From an uncultured Pontibacter sp. (lineage in GTDB: Bacteria; Bacteroidota; Bacteroidia; Cytophagales; Hymenobacteraceae), in assembly GCF_947492645.1 (NCBI RefSeq), contig NZ_CANLMZ010000006.1, positions 434,001-498,000 on the forward strand: DNA of 64,000 nt. Direction: 5' to 3'. The position numbers were made by a program, and so were the translations under genes. The stretch's first letter is position 1. Each line of letters starts with the position of its first letter. Under the pieces are notes generated by a model. It did not search any database. It was not told where the DNA came from and saw only the letters and a list, made by a program, of their open reading frames with translations. This document shows positions 54,501 to 61,879 of the stretch, in pieces.

Positions 54501-57500
54501 CCAAAGTGCCGTTATAACGACTACTGCTACGCAAACACATACCGAGTTTGATAATGTAAGCGAAAATAACCGCGCCTCAAATACAATTATATCAGGTACA
54601 GGACAGGTTGTGGCAGATGTGGAAGTAGGTGTTTCTGTATCACCTGGTCCTTACTATACCGGCAGGCAAACAACCTTTACCGTTACGGCAAAAAATTTAG
54701 GCCCCGACTTAGCAACTGGCTTAAGTTTAAATGCATTGCTTCCAGCTACTTTTGAGTTTGTTAGCAAATCATTTAGCGGGGGTACTTATGATGAAGCCAC
54801 AGGTATCTGGAATATAGGTTCGCTATCATCCGGTGCGGATACCAGGTTGGTACTGGTTGTAAAACCTAAAGCAGACCCTGCTACTGCACCTAAAGCAACT
54901 ATTGCACATACACTTACAGCTTCTGTCAGAAGTTTATCGCAGTACCAGGGAACTGATGTAGGCGCCAATACCGGAAGCAAAACCATTGAAGTAAATAAAA
55001 TGGCAGAAGTTGGTGTTACCATGACCGTTTCCAGCAGCGACCCGGAAGGCAAATATTATAACGGCCTAACAGAAGCTACTTTTATATTGAATGTTACAAA
55101 CAACGGGCCCGATAAAGTAACCAACCTCGTAGGCTCCGACACCAGAACCGGTTTGCTTGATTTTACTTATATCGAGACGGGTAAAGGATTTAATCCATAC
55201 ACAGGAATATGGACAGTTGGAGACCTTGAGCCAGGGCAAAGTAAGACTATTGAAGTTAGAGGCATCCCGAATACCACAGGTAGAATTAACCTGGGTGGCT
55301 GGATTACAAGCCAGGAACAGTATGATGGCGTAGTGGAAAATAACAAAGCCGTTGCGCTACTTAATGTATTGCCAGTTTCAGACCTTAAAGTAACTAATAT
55401 AGTGGCACCGGGTCCGTATTACAATGGCCAAAATACAACCTTTACTGTAACTTTAGAAAACCTTGGCCCTGATGCAGCCTCTGGCGTGACCATTGATAAC
55501 AAACTACCTGCAGGCTTAGTATTTGTTAGCGCGACGGCATCGATGGGCTCATACAATGCCACAACTGGCATTTGGAATCTTGAATCGGATGTATTGCCAA
55601 ACCAACCACAGGTTCTGGAAATAATAGTTAAGCCCGTAACCTCAGCAGAAATAACGACCATTGCCAGCGTTTATACTTCAAATGAGTTCGATAGCGCTGT
55701 TGCTAATAATACAGCGTCTGCTACTATTACAACAGAAAAAGTGGCCGATATTCGTCTGCATGCTTTTGTACCCTCAGAAACACGACATGTTGGAATAGAA
55801 TCATCTTTCACAATTCATGCATCTAACCTAGGTCCGGATAAGGCCACAAGTATAAGTATACAGGAAAAGCTACCTGTCGGCTTCTCAAATATTTCTGTTG
55901 TTCCATCGCACGGTACATACAATCCAGCTACTGCAATCTGGGCTATACCTGCCTTAGAAAGTGGTGAAACAGCAGATTTACTCATAAAATTTACACCTAC
56001 TGGTACGGGAACTTTCACTAACTATGTGTACAAGCTATCCTCAGCAGAGTACGACCCGAATGGGCAGAACCTGGAAGCAGGCAATAACCGCACAACAGTT
56101 GGTTTAACTATCACCGACAGAAAAGCTACCTATACCGTAGCAGCTGCTAAAAATTTCTATGACTATAAAAACGGCGCTGTACTGGCTTATCCTATAGACC
56201 CGGATGGTGTAATTACGCTTGCCAGGCTTGAGAGCAGCACGCTGCCCGCTGGCATAACCATGCGAAACAATGGGCAGGTTGTCGCGACAGATGCCTTTGC
56301 GCTTCGGCCAGGCGTCTATACTTTTAATGTCGAAACTTATGACGAGTTTGGCAACATCAGTTTAATTAGCGGAGTGGCGTTAACTATTACCGGCGACAGA
56401 GACGGTGACGGTGTTAGTGATTTTGACGATGTTGATGATAACAACGATGGTATTCCAGATAAAATAGTATCTGGCGGAGCCGATCCATACGGTGATGAAG
56501 ACGGAGACGGAAAGTTAAACTATTACGACCTTGATTTTATTTACCCGGGCGGCAAAGCCTTTTCAGATGCAAATGGAGATGGTATTAATGATTGGTTTGA
56601 TACAGACCATGACGGAATCATCAACTCCCTGGATATAGACATTGACGGAGACGGCATCACAAATACCATAGAGGCCAATGGCGGTATAATACCGGTAGGA
56701 TATGGTTATAGCAGCAGTAAAGGTATTTTAGAAGGAAGCGTATCAACTAATGGCATGCCAGTTTTAGCGCAGGCAACCAGCAACAGCGGGATAAGCGCTT
56801 TTGCAATGCCCGATACAGATAAAGACGGGTTGGCTGATTACACAGATATAGACGCTGACAATGATGGTTTGCCTGACCTGATGGAGGGGCAAGCAACCTT
56901 AACCTATACTTTATTAAGCTACACAGATACAGACATGGATGGCCTGGATGACGCTTTTGATGCGAGTTGTGGCTGCACAAATCAAGGTACCGCTGTGCTT
57001 CCTGTAAACACAGACGGTGATAGCCTTGCGGATTACCTGGACAGAGATAGTGATGAGGATCTTACATCAGATTTTGTAGAGTCGTTTGATGACAATGCTG
57101 ACGGCGCATCTTATGATGATTTAATTGAGCGGGCTGCCAGATTCGAAGAATCAACCGGTAAAGGCTTTTACCTTGATATAGTTCGTTTTGCCGGAGACTT
57201 GCCTAACTGGCTTAAAGACGACAATAAAAATGGAATCCCTAATTTTCTGGAACCCGGCAACAGCTATTATAAAGATACGAATGGCAATGGCCTGGTAGAT
57301 CTTTTCGACCCGGCATCCGGTGGCGAGAGCGTAGTATACCAGCTTAACTCAAATAATAAGATGCATTACCGCGACGCCGCTATTATTTCACCGTTACCTG
57401 TTACACTAACTAAGTTTACGGCTCAGGTAAAGTCAACTACGGTTGTACTAAATTGGGAAACAGCAACGGAAGTGAACAACGATAAATTTGTAGTGGAGCG

Positions 57501-57945
57501 CAGTATAGATGCACGCACTTTTGAGGCCATTGGCTCTGTAAAGGGCGCTGGCAACAGCAACACGGCAAAAAGCTATACTTTGATTGATAAAAATCCCCCT
57601 TATACTATGGTATATTACCGCCTGAAGCAAATTGATTTGGATGGTACATTTACCTATAGTGCTGTTGTTTCGGTTTCTTTAAATGGCGGAATGGCACTCA
57701 AAGCGCCTGCTGCTGTGCTTTACCCAAACCCAACAAAGGGCACAAGCTATTTGCAGATGTCGCAGTTACCTGCTGATACTTATACGATAAGTATTTACAG
57801 CGTAGATGGGCGCATGATAAAGCAGCATACATTAAGAAGTGATGTAGAGCATACTTTGGACCTATCCTACTTATCCAGTGGCAAGTATATACTTCGGATA
57901 ACAGGAAACCGGCACCAGCAAAGTATAAATTTTATAAAGCAGTAA
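51535..57945 (+). CDS. Giant DUF11/TSP3-repeat protein with T9SS sorting domain
   Basis: 2136 residues. A Sec signal peptide (about 1-22) is followed by a unique N-terminal region to about 535, then eight DUF11 repeats (about 536-1527), each about 120 residues with NNGP or NLGP and a T-G-x-W pattern, a dystroglycan-like CADG-type domain around 1530-1615, a calcium-binding thrombospondin type-3 region with repeated DxDGDG (1619-1928), a fibronectin-like domain (1955-2050, FTAQVKSTTVVLNWETATE), and a T9SS type A sorting domain (2055-2136, LYPNPTKGTS ... GKYILRITG). The last 80 residues direct export through the outer membrane by the type IX system. Function: probably a long, calcium-stiffened surface adhesin or polymer-binding protein. 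Confidence 0.88.
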   Translation: MKVFVRLLFLTYFLIPYVAVSEGSKNLTPNTTGTTTDLTNPGNTRAGFLAHDANFASAAGVGPTSLSFLKSPGFNYNGATYSPDHRLYVRVLPGETLHFGVHRTSHDQGTGNQGDLNINVRYRNADGLGAEMSAGVVTLRRNTNSARHSELITSQAGVIGSAAQAAAGPAVLNPLGYQSLSIRNTLTVPLDFFFEFNQVGEANMTQDQRFSVYDFWDFTVLDANNVEKPGRLYSKLWAFSAGGANNVFSRNFDMYPLVPSENQSGKYFVKVLELAGLAPQNFFRFVTNSMGTTAGSTFEERRKSQVTNSDYPEYFNFVNNPDPAIWPTASAPTFSVNVNAFCSNSVTGRGGVTFTGTSSESSTFIVLIDLHGNNGIYDPNTADVLLERTGPAGAKVITWDGLNGLNQIVPKGTTIKYYFKNGSGAVNFPMWDAETNLDGFRVGEVRPLPPNVSSQNYASKLFWDDSNLATSRFPAPQTQLFGVASTGIYTNTSGGVHRWGNTSTNALAGDLYTVNTWTYGYTNEVEQTHTYTYDCSVDLAVTHTASGGNYIIGKPFTYTVSIANNGPQFATGITLRDLIDNNTLNFISATPSHGTYNATTGIWTVTDMGVGATRTLTITASPKVIGTINQTASINSLQQTDSNPVNNTATATINVQAAADIEVKNVASGTTFNNGDIVTYTITAKNLGPNNATSVAITDVLPTGVVFESATATTGTYNSTTGVWSVGNLGSSQTATLTLKAKINRLGTITTTASLNSRTGAELDENPANNSSSNTINVNPAADVAITNTVNNAAPYQGEDIVYTIRVTNNGPNNATNVSVADQIPAGLTITNYTTTAGAIDIANGVWNVGTVINGTSQTLTLYARPTVTGQISLVSSQTHTEFDSNSSNNSATSTINVGATADVAVSNVVAPVKENYINGDIVTYTVVVRNNGPSSATNVVVTDKLPSSLIFMNQTVSTGAYNATTGVWTVGTLAVGASQTLAITAAVNQSAVITTTATQTHTEFDNVSENNRASNTIISGTGQVVADVEVGVSVSPGPYYTGRQTTFTVTAKNLGPDLATGLSLNALLPATFEFVSKSFSGGTYDEATGIWNIGSLSSGADTRLVLVVKPKADPATAPKATIAHTLTASVRSLSQYQGTDVGANTGSKTIEVNKMAEVGVTMTVSSSDPEGKYYNGLTEATFILNVTNNGPDKVTNLVGSDTRTGLLDFTYIETGKGFNPYTGIWTVGDLEPGQSKTIEVRGIPNTTGRINLGGWITSQEQYDGVVENNKAVALLNVLPVSDLKVTNIVAPGPYYNGQNTTFTVTLENLGPDAASGVTIDNKLPAGLVFVSATASMGSYNATTGIWNLESDVLPNQPQVLEIIVKPVTSAEITTIASVYTSNEFDSAVANNTASATITTEKVADIRLHAFVPSETRHVGIESSFTIHASNLGPDKATSISIQEKLPVGFSNISVVPSHGTYNPATAIWAIPALESGETADLLIKFTPTGTGTFTNYVYKLSSAEYDPNGQNLEAGNNRTTVGLTITDRKATYTVAAAKNFYDYKNGAVLAYPIDPDGVITLARLESSTLPAGITMRNNGQVVATDAFALRPGVYTFNVETYDEFGNISLISGVALTITGDRDGDGVSDFDDVDDNNDGIPDKIVSGGADPYGDEDGDGKLNYYDLDFIYPGGKAFSDANGDGINDWFDTDHDGIINSLDIDIDGDGITNTIEANGGIIPVGYGYSSSKGILEGSVSTNGMPVLAQATSNSGISAFAMPDTDKDGLADYTDIDADNDGLPDLMEGQATLTYTLLSYTDTDMDGLDDAFDASCGCTNQGTAVLPVNTDGDSLADYLDRDSDEDLTSDFVESFDDNADGASYDDLIERAARFEESTGKGFYLDIVRFAGDLPNWLKDDNKNGIPNFLEPGNSYYKDTNGNGLVDLFDPASGGESVVYQLNSNNKMHYRDAAIISPLPVTLTKFTAQVKSTTVVLNWETATEVNNDKFVVERSIDARTFEAIGSVKGAGNSNTAKSYTLIDKNPPYTMVYYRLKQIDLDGTFTYSAVVSVSLNGGMALKAPAAVLYPNPTKGTSYLQMSQLPADTYTISIYSVDGRMIKQHTLRSDVEHTLDLSYLSSGKYILRITGNRHQQSINFIKQ
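53140..56120 (+). repeat. Eight tandem DUF11 repeats in the giant protein gene
   Basis: Repeat units begin near 53140, 53510, 53878, 54238, 54614, 55002, 55377 and 55743, i.e. spacing of 360-388 bases. The units are related in protein sequence (AD-V-x-N, T-Y-T-V-x-N-N-G-P, ATN-V-D-x-L-P) but not near-identical in DNA, pointing to old duplication. Confidence 0.85.
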
Positions 57946-57996
57946 GTATAAAAGCGAAAGCCTCTCCAATTTGGAGAGGCTTTCGCTTTTATACTT
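57944..57996. terminator. Perfect 26-bp inverted-repeat terminator
   Basis: Arms 57944-57969 and 57971-57996 are perfect reverse complements with a single centre base; the arms begin AAGTATAAAAGCGAAAG. It sits between the giant gene and the convergent E1 gene and would stop transcription from both sides. Confidence 0.85.
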
Positions 57997-58011
57997 TATA
58001 CCCGATATTGT

Positions 58012-60099
58012 CTAGTAGTTCAGCAACTCATCCAGCATCTTGGCTACTTTCTCAGGGTTTGGCAGCATCATCTTCTCGAGTTCAACATTAAGCGGAATAG
58101 CAGGCAAATTTACAGCTCCCAATGTATAAATAGGCGCATCCAGCTTTTTAAAGCAATCTTTGGATAAACGCCCGGCAAGCGATTCTGCAAAGGAGTTCAT
58201 CAATGGCTCTTCTGTTAATACCAATGCTTTGCCATGTCGCTCTACAGAGGCCTTCACAGTTTCGTAATCCAACGGGTTAAGCGTACGCAGGTCCACAATT
58301 TCTATACTTCCCGGAAACTGCTTAGCGGCTGTTTTTGCCCAGTATACGCCCATGCCGTAGGTGATCACCGTTAAGCTGTTGCCCATTCGGATTTCTTCTT
58401 CATCGGCTTTCTGCACAATGTTGGCTTTCCCAAGTGGCAGGATATAATTCTCGTCCGGCTCCACCGTTTTGGCATCTTCTGTACCGGCAACTTTAGACCA
58501 GTAAATACCTTTATGCTCCAGCATCACCACCGGATTCGGGTCCAGGAAAGCAGCTTTCATCAGGCCTTTCATATCGGCAGCGTTGCTCGGGAACACTACT
58601 TTTATGCCTCTGATGTTCAGGAGTGTAGATTCTATACTTCCGGAGTGATACGGGCCGCCGCCGCCGTATGCCCCAATCGGAACACGAATAACAGACTGGA
58701 TTGGGAATTTACCGTTGCTCAGGTAGCAGCTTTTAGACAGCTCTTCCACCAGCTGGTTGATACCAGGCCATATATAATCTGCAAACTGGATTTCTACAAT
58801 AGCTTTTGCTCCTACCGCCGACATGCCAGCCGTTGAGCCCACAATGTAAGCTTCCTGAATAGGCGTATTAAACACACGGGCATCGCCATACTTTTTAGCC
58901 AGCAAAGCTGCCTCACGGAACACACCACCCAGTTCACCGCCTACGTCCTGTCCGTAGAACAAGGCCTCCGGGTACGTGCGAAGTATGTCATCCACCGCAT
59001 GCAGGGCAGCATCCACCATGATTACTTTTTCTGCTCCGGCAGGTGCTCTTTGGCCTTTCTCTTCAGTTACCGGTGTAGGTGCAAACTCATGCTGGTCAAA
59101 AGTACTCGGCTCAGGGTTGGGTGCTTCAAGGGCCTTGTGATAGTCAGCTGCTACAGTTGCTAACGCCTCTTGTTCCAGCTGGTCAATTTCATCCAGGCTT
59201 ACATCGGCATCTAAAAGTGCCTGCCGTAGCTTCGGAATCGGATCGTTTACGGCATGTTCGTTCAGGTTTGTGCCACGGTACCACTCACGGCGAACGCCGG
59301 AAGTATGGTGGCCCAGCAAAGGAACTTTGGCATGTACAAGTATAGGTTTACGCACTTTACGTGCATATTCAAAGGCTACACGCATACCCTCATACGATTC
59401 CTCAAAATCAGAACCATTTACGCGCAGGCGTTCCATGCCTTTGAAACCAGCGGCATACTCGTAGGCATCCATGGCACGCATTTCTTTACCAGTTGCCGAA
59501 ATCCCCCAGTCATTGTCCTGGATCAGGTACACAATAGGCAGGTTCTTCAGTATTGCCATCTGGAACGCTTCTGCCACCTCTCCTTCTGTTACAGAGCCAT
59601 CACCCAGCGAGCAAAGCACCACCGGCTTCTCATCACCTTTTAGTAGCCCCTGCCCTTCCAGGTACGCAATGCCATGCGCCATGCCTGTAGCCGGAATAGC
59701 CTGCATGCCTGTAGCTGAACTCTGGTGCGGAATCGTCGGGAAACCTTCTCTTTTCAAAGATGGGTGGCCATAATACGTGCGACCTCCAGAGAAAGGATCA
59801 TCAGCCTTTGCCATCAGCTGCAGCATCAGCTCGTACGGCTGCATGCCGATGCCCAGCAAAATAGAATCATCGCGGTAATACGGCGAGGCGTAATCGTAGG
59901 GTTTAAGCTGGAAAGCAGCTGCAAGCTGTATGGCTTCGTGGCCCCGCGAGGTGCTGTGCACATACTTGCTGCAGATAGCTTTGTTTTCTTCGTAGGTATC
60001 TGCCATGGTTTTGGCAGTAATCATGAGGCGGTAAGCTTTTTTAAGCAGATCGATGTCCAGCTTAACGGCTTCCAATGTATCTTTTGACATATAGTGCAT
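58012..60099 (-). CDS. Fused alpha/beta E1 component of a 2-oxo acid dehydrogenase
   Basis: 695 residues joining two normally separate chains of thiamine-pyrophosphate dehydrogenase. The alpha half (1 to about 330) has the TPP motif GDGSVTEGEVAEAFQMAIL...QDNDWGIS; the beta half (about 360-695) begins EKVIMVDAALHAVDDIL and contains GQDVGGELGGVFR, FADYIWPGINQL, RVPIGAYGGGGPYHSGSIE and ITYGMGVYW. Joined alpha/beta forms are frequent in Bacteroidota, annotated as pyruvate or branched-chain 2-oxo acid dehydrogenase E1. The substrate is not fixed by sequence alone. The start could be ATG 60090 (MSKDTLEAV). No E2 or E3 gene is in the window. Confidence 0.9.
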   Translation of the reverse strand: MHYMSKDTLEAVKLDIDLLKKAYRLMITAKTMADTYEENKAICSKYVHSTSRGHEAIQLAAAFQLKPYDYASPYYRDDSILLGIGMQPYELMLQLMAKADDPFSGGRTYYGHPSLKREGFPTIPHQSSATGMQAIPATGMAHGIAYLEGQGLLKGDEKPVVLCSLGDGSVTEGEVAEAFQMAILKNLPIVYLIQDNDWGISATGKEMRAMDAYEYAAGFKGMERLRVNGSDFEESYEGMRVAFEYARKVRKPILVHAKVPLLGHHTSGVRREWYRGTNLNEHAVNDPIPKLRQALLDADVSLDEIDQLEQEALATVAADYHKALEAPNPEPSTFDQHEFAPTPVTEEKGQRAPAGAEKVIMVDAALHAVDDILRTYPEALFYGQDVGGELGGVFREAALLAKKYGDARVFNTPIQEAYIVGSTAGMSAVGAKAIVEIQFADYIWPGINQLVEELSKSCYLSNGKFPIQSVIRVPIGAYGGGGPYHSGSIESTLLNIRGIKVVFPSNAADMKGLMKAAFLDPNPVVMLEHKGIYWSKVAGTEDAKTVEPDENYILPLGKANIVQKADEEEIRMGNSLTVITYGMGVYWAKTAAKQFPGSIEIVDLRTLNPLDYETVKASVERHGKALVLTEEPLMNSFAESLAGRLSKDCFKKLDAPIYTLGAVNLPAIPLNVELEKMMLPNPEKVAKMLDELLNY

Positions 60100-60109
60100 A
60101 TCTTTTGCC

Positions 60110-60140
60110 CGAAAATAAGAAATTTTGGCCTTTTTCTAAA
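60110..60140 (-). promoter_or_regulatory. Promoter of the E1 dehydrogenase gene
   Basis: Minus strand TTTA-N19-TATTTTCG, one mismatch in each element from the Bacteroidota consensus, 11 bases before the farthest start. Confidence 0.4.
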
Positions 60141-60201
60141 ATCCTTGGCTTGGCTTCGCTACTCCGGTAATAATCGGTATTTTTGCATGCTTTAGCCGTA
60201 T

Positions 60202-60229
60202 CACGTAGCACGACACACGTAGCACGACA
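60202..60229. repeat. Two tandem copies of a 14-bp repeat upstream of hemF
   Basis: CACGTAGCACGACA occurs twice, head to tail, at 60202-60215 and 60216-60229, between the divergent E1 and hemF genes. Confidence 0.8.
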
Positions 60230-60250
60230 TTTTGATATTTACCTGATAGG

Positions 60251-60280
60251 TTGGTTCTGAACATAGTAACTTATCCTTTG
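60251..60280 (+). promoter_or_regulatory. Possible promoter of hemF
   Basis: TTGG-N18-ATCCTTTG resembles the Bacteroidota consensus with one -33 and one -7 difference (A for T). It lies 23 bases before ATG 60303 and 71 before ATG 60351. Confidence 0.35.
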
Positions 60281-60350
60281 TATTGTCTTATTGTCTTTTC
60301 TAATGGGTGTGATACGTGATTCTAGATACGATCACTCAAAGAGAAGAAAA

Positions 60351-61250
60351 ATGTTCAGAGATAAAGTAGAGGCGTTTATGCGCCAGTTCCAGAAAGACCT
60401 GTACCAAGCATTAGAAGACTGCGACGGTGGTGCCATGTTTAGTGCCGATGAGTGGCAGCACGAAGGCGGCGGTGGCGGTATTTCGCGCGTGATTGAGAAC
60501 GGGGCTGTGCTGGAAAAGGGCGGTGTAAACTTTTCTGCGGTGCAGGGCGAGTTGTCTCCCCAGTTCCTCAAAATGCTGCAGATGCCCGATCCTAATTACT
60601 TCGCAACGGGCGTTTCAGTAGTCATGCATCCGCACAGCCCGATGGTGCCCATCACACACATGAACGTGCGCTACTTTGAAGCCGGCAACGGACAGGCATG
60701 GTTTGGCGGCGGCATCGACCTCACTCCTATTTATCTTGATTTGAAACAGGCACGGGAGTTTCATGAGCAAATGAAAGCTGTTTGCGATAAGCACCACCCA
60801 AGCTATTACCCGGAGTTTAAAAAGTGGGCCGATGATTATTTCTACAACGAGCACCGCGAAGAAACACGTGGCGTTGGCGGTATTTTCTTCGACAGGCTGA
60901 TGGCCACCGACGAGATAAGTATGGAAGACCGCCTGGCTTTTGTGCATGATGTAGCCTATGCGTTTATTCCTTTTTATACTTCTATCATTAACCAGAACCG
61001 CGATCTGCCTTACGGAGAAAAGGAAAAGCAATGGCAGCTGATACGCCGTGGCCGCTACGTAGAGTTTAACCTGGTATATGACCGTGGCACGAAATTCGGT
61101 TTGCTTACCAAAGGCAGAATAGAATCTATATTGATGAGTTTGCCTACACATGCCTCATGGCACTACAACTTTACCCCAGAACCGGGCAGCGCAGAAGCAA
61201 TCACACAACAGTATCTGAAAAAAGACATCGACTGGCTGCAAGTGCAGTAA
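60351..61250 (+). CDS. hemF: Oxygen-dependent coproporphyrinogen III oxidase
   Basis: Converts coproporphyrinogen III to protoporphyrinogen IX with O2, in heme synthesis. 299 residues from ATG 60351, preceded by AGAGAAGAAAA. Family blocks: FSADEWQHEGGGGGISRVIENGAV, FEAGNGQAWFGGGIDLTPIY, EETRGVGGIFFDRL, and the ending GRYVEFNLVYDRGTKFGLLTKGRIESILMSLP. The same frame is open to 60291; ATG 60303 is possible, but the extra residues (MGVIRDSRYDHSKRRK) are not typical. It lies 6 bases upstream of the PAP2 gene. Being oxygen-dependent, it marks aerobic growth. Confidence 0.94.
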   Translation: MFRDKVEAFMRQFQKDLYQALEDCDGGAMFSADEWQHEGGGGGISRVIENGAVLEKGGVNFSAVQGELSPQFLKMLQMPDPNYFATGVSVVMHPHSPMVPITHMNVRYFEAGNGQAWFGGGIDLTPIYLDLKQAREFHEQMKAVCDKHHPSYYPEFKKWADDYFYNEHREETRGVGGIFFDRLMATDEISMEDRLAFVHDVAYAFIPFYTSIINQNRDLPYGEKEKQWQLIRRGRYVEFNLVYDRGTKFGLLTKGRIESILMSLPTHASWHYNFTPEPGSAEAITQQYLKKDIDWLQVQ

Positions 61251-61256
61251 GCCTTT

Positions 61257-61829
61257 ATGGAGACTTTAGAGCAACTGGATAAAGAGATTTTCCTTTATCT
61301 GAACGATATGCAAAGCCCCTTCTGGGATGCTGTCATGATTTTTGTATCTAACAAGTATGTTTGGATACCGTTCTACCTCGGCCTGATAGGCTACCTGGTC
61401 TGGCGTTACCGCAGGCAAAGTATGGCCATGCTGGGAATGGCAATCGCAGCTGTTGGTTTGGCTGATTTTGTGGCCTCTGGCATTTTTAAACCATATTTTC
61501 TGCGTCTGCGTCCCTGCCACGACCCTTCGCTGGCTGAGTTTGTGAATATTGTGGAAGGTTGCGGTGGCCAGTTTGGTTTTATGTCGTCGCATGCCTCCAC
61601 CAGCTTTGCCTTGGCAGTCTTCTTCAACCTTATACTTCCCGACAGGTACTTTATCTTTAAGATTGTGCTGGTAGTCTGGGCCGTTGTTGTTTCGTACAGC
61701 CGCATTTACCTTGGCGTACATTATCCGGGCGATATTATCGGAGGTGCTCTGCTAGGTTCTTTTCTGGCATACCTGAGTTCGCTTGGCTATACTATTCTCC
61801 TGAACAAATATCCTCGTCTGGTGCGTTAA
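61257..61829 (+). CDS. PAP2-family membrane phosphatase
   Basis: 190 residues, five or six membrane helices. The three phosphatase motifs are KPYFLRLRPCHD (KX6RP), FMSSHAST (PSGH, with Ser for Pro), and SRIYLGVHYPGDI (SRX5HX3D). A catalytic His and Arg are visible. The family dephosphorylates phosphatidic acid, undecaprenyl pyrophosphate or lipid A at the outer face of the inner membrane; which of these is not known here. It starts 6 bases after hemF, so they share a transcript. Confidence 0.9.
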   Translation: METLEQLDKEIFLYLNDMQSPFWDAVMIFVSNKYVWIPFYLGLIGYLVWRYRRQSMAMLGMAIAAVGLADFVASGIFKPYFLRLRPCHDPSLAEFVNIVEGCGGQFGFMSSHASTSFALAVFFNLILPDRYFIFKIVLVVWAVVVSYSRIYLGVHYPGDIIGGALLGSFLAYLSSLGYTILLNKYPRLVR

Positions 61830-61879
61830 ACCTTTCCCGGGAAGTGTTGTTTCCTTTGTGTTCATTATAGCCCTTAGGT

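Noticed and set aside
53140..56120. Repeats considered as a CRISPR array or phage tail-fibre repeats
   Set aside because: Units are about 370 bases, diverged in DNA and part of one intact reading frame with DUF11 protein pattern.
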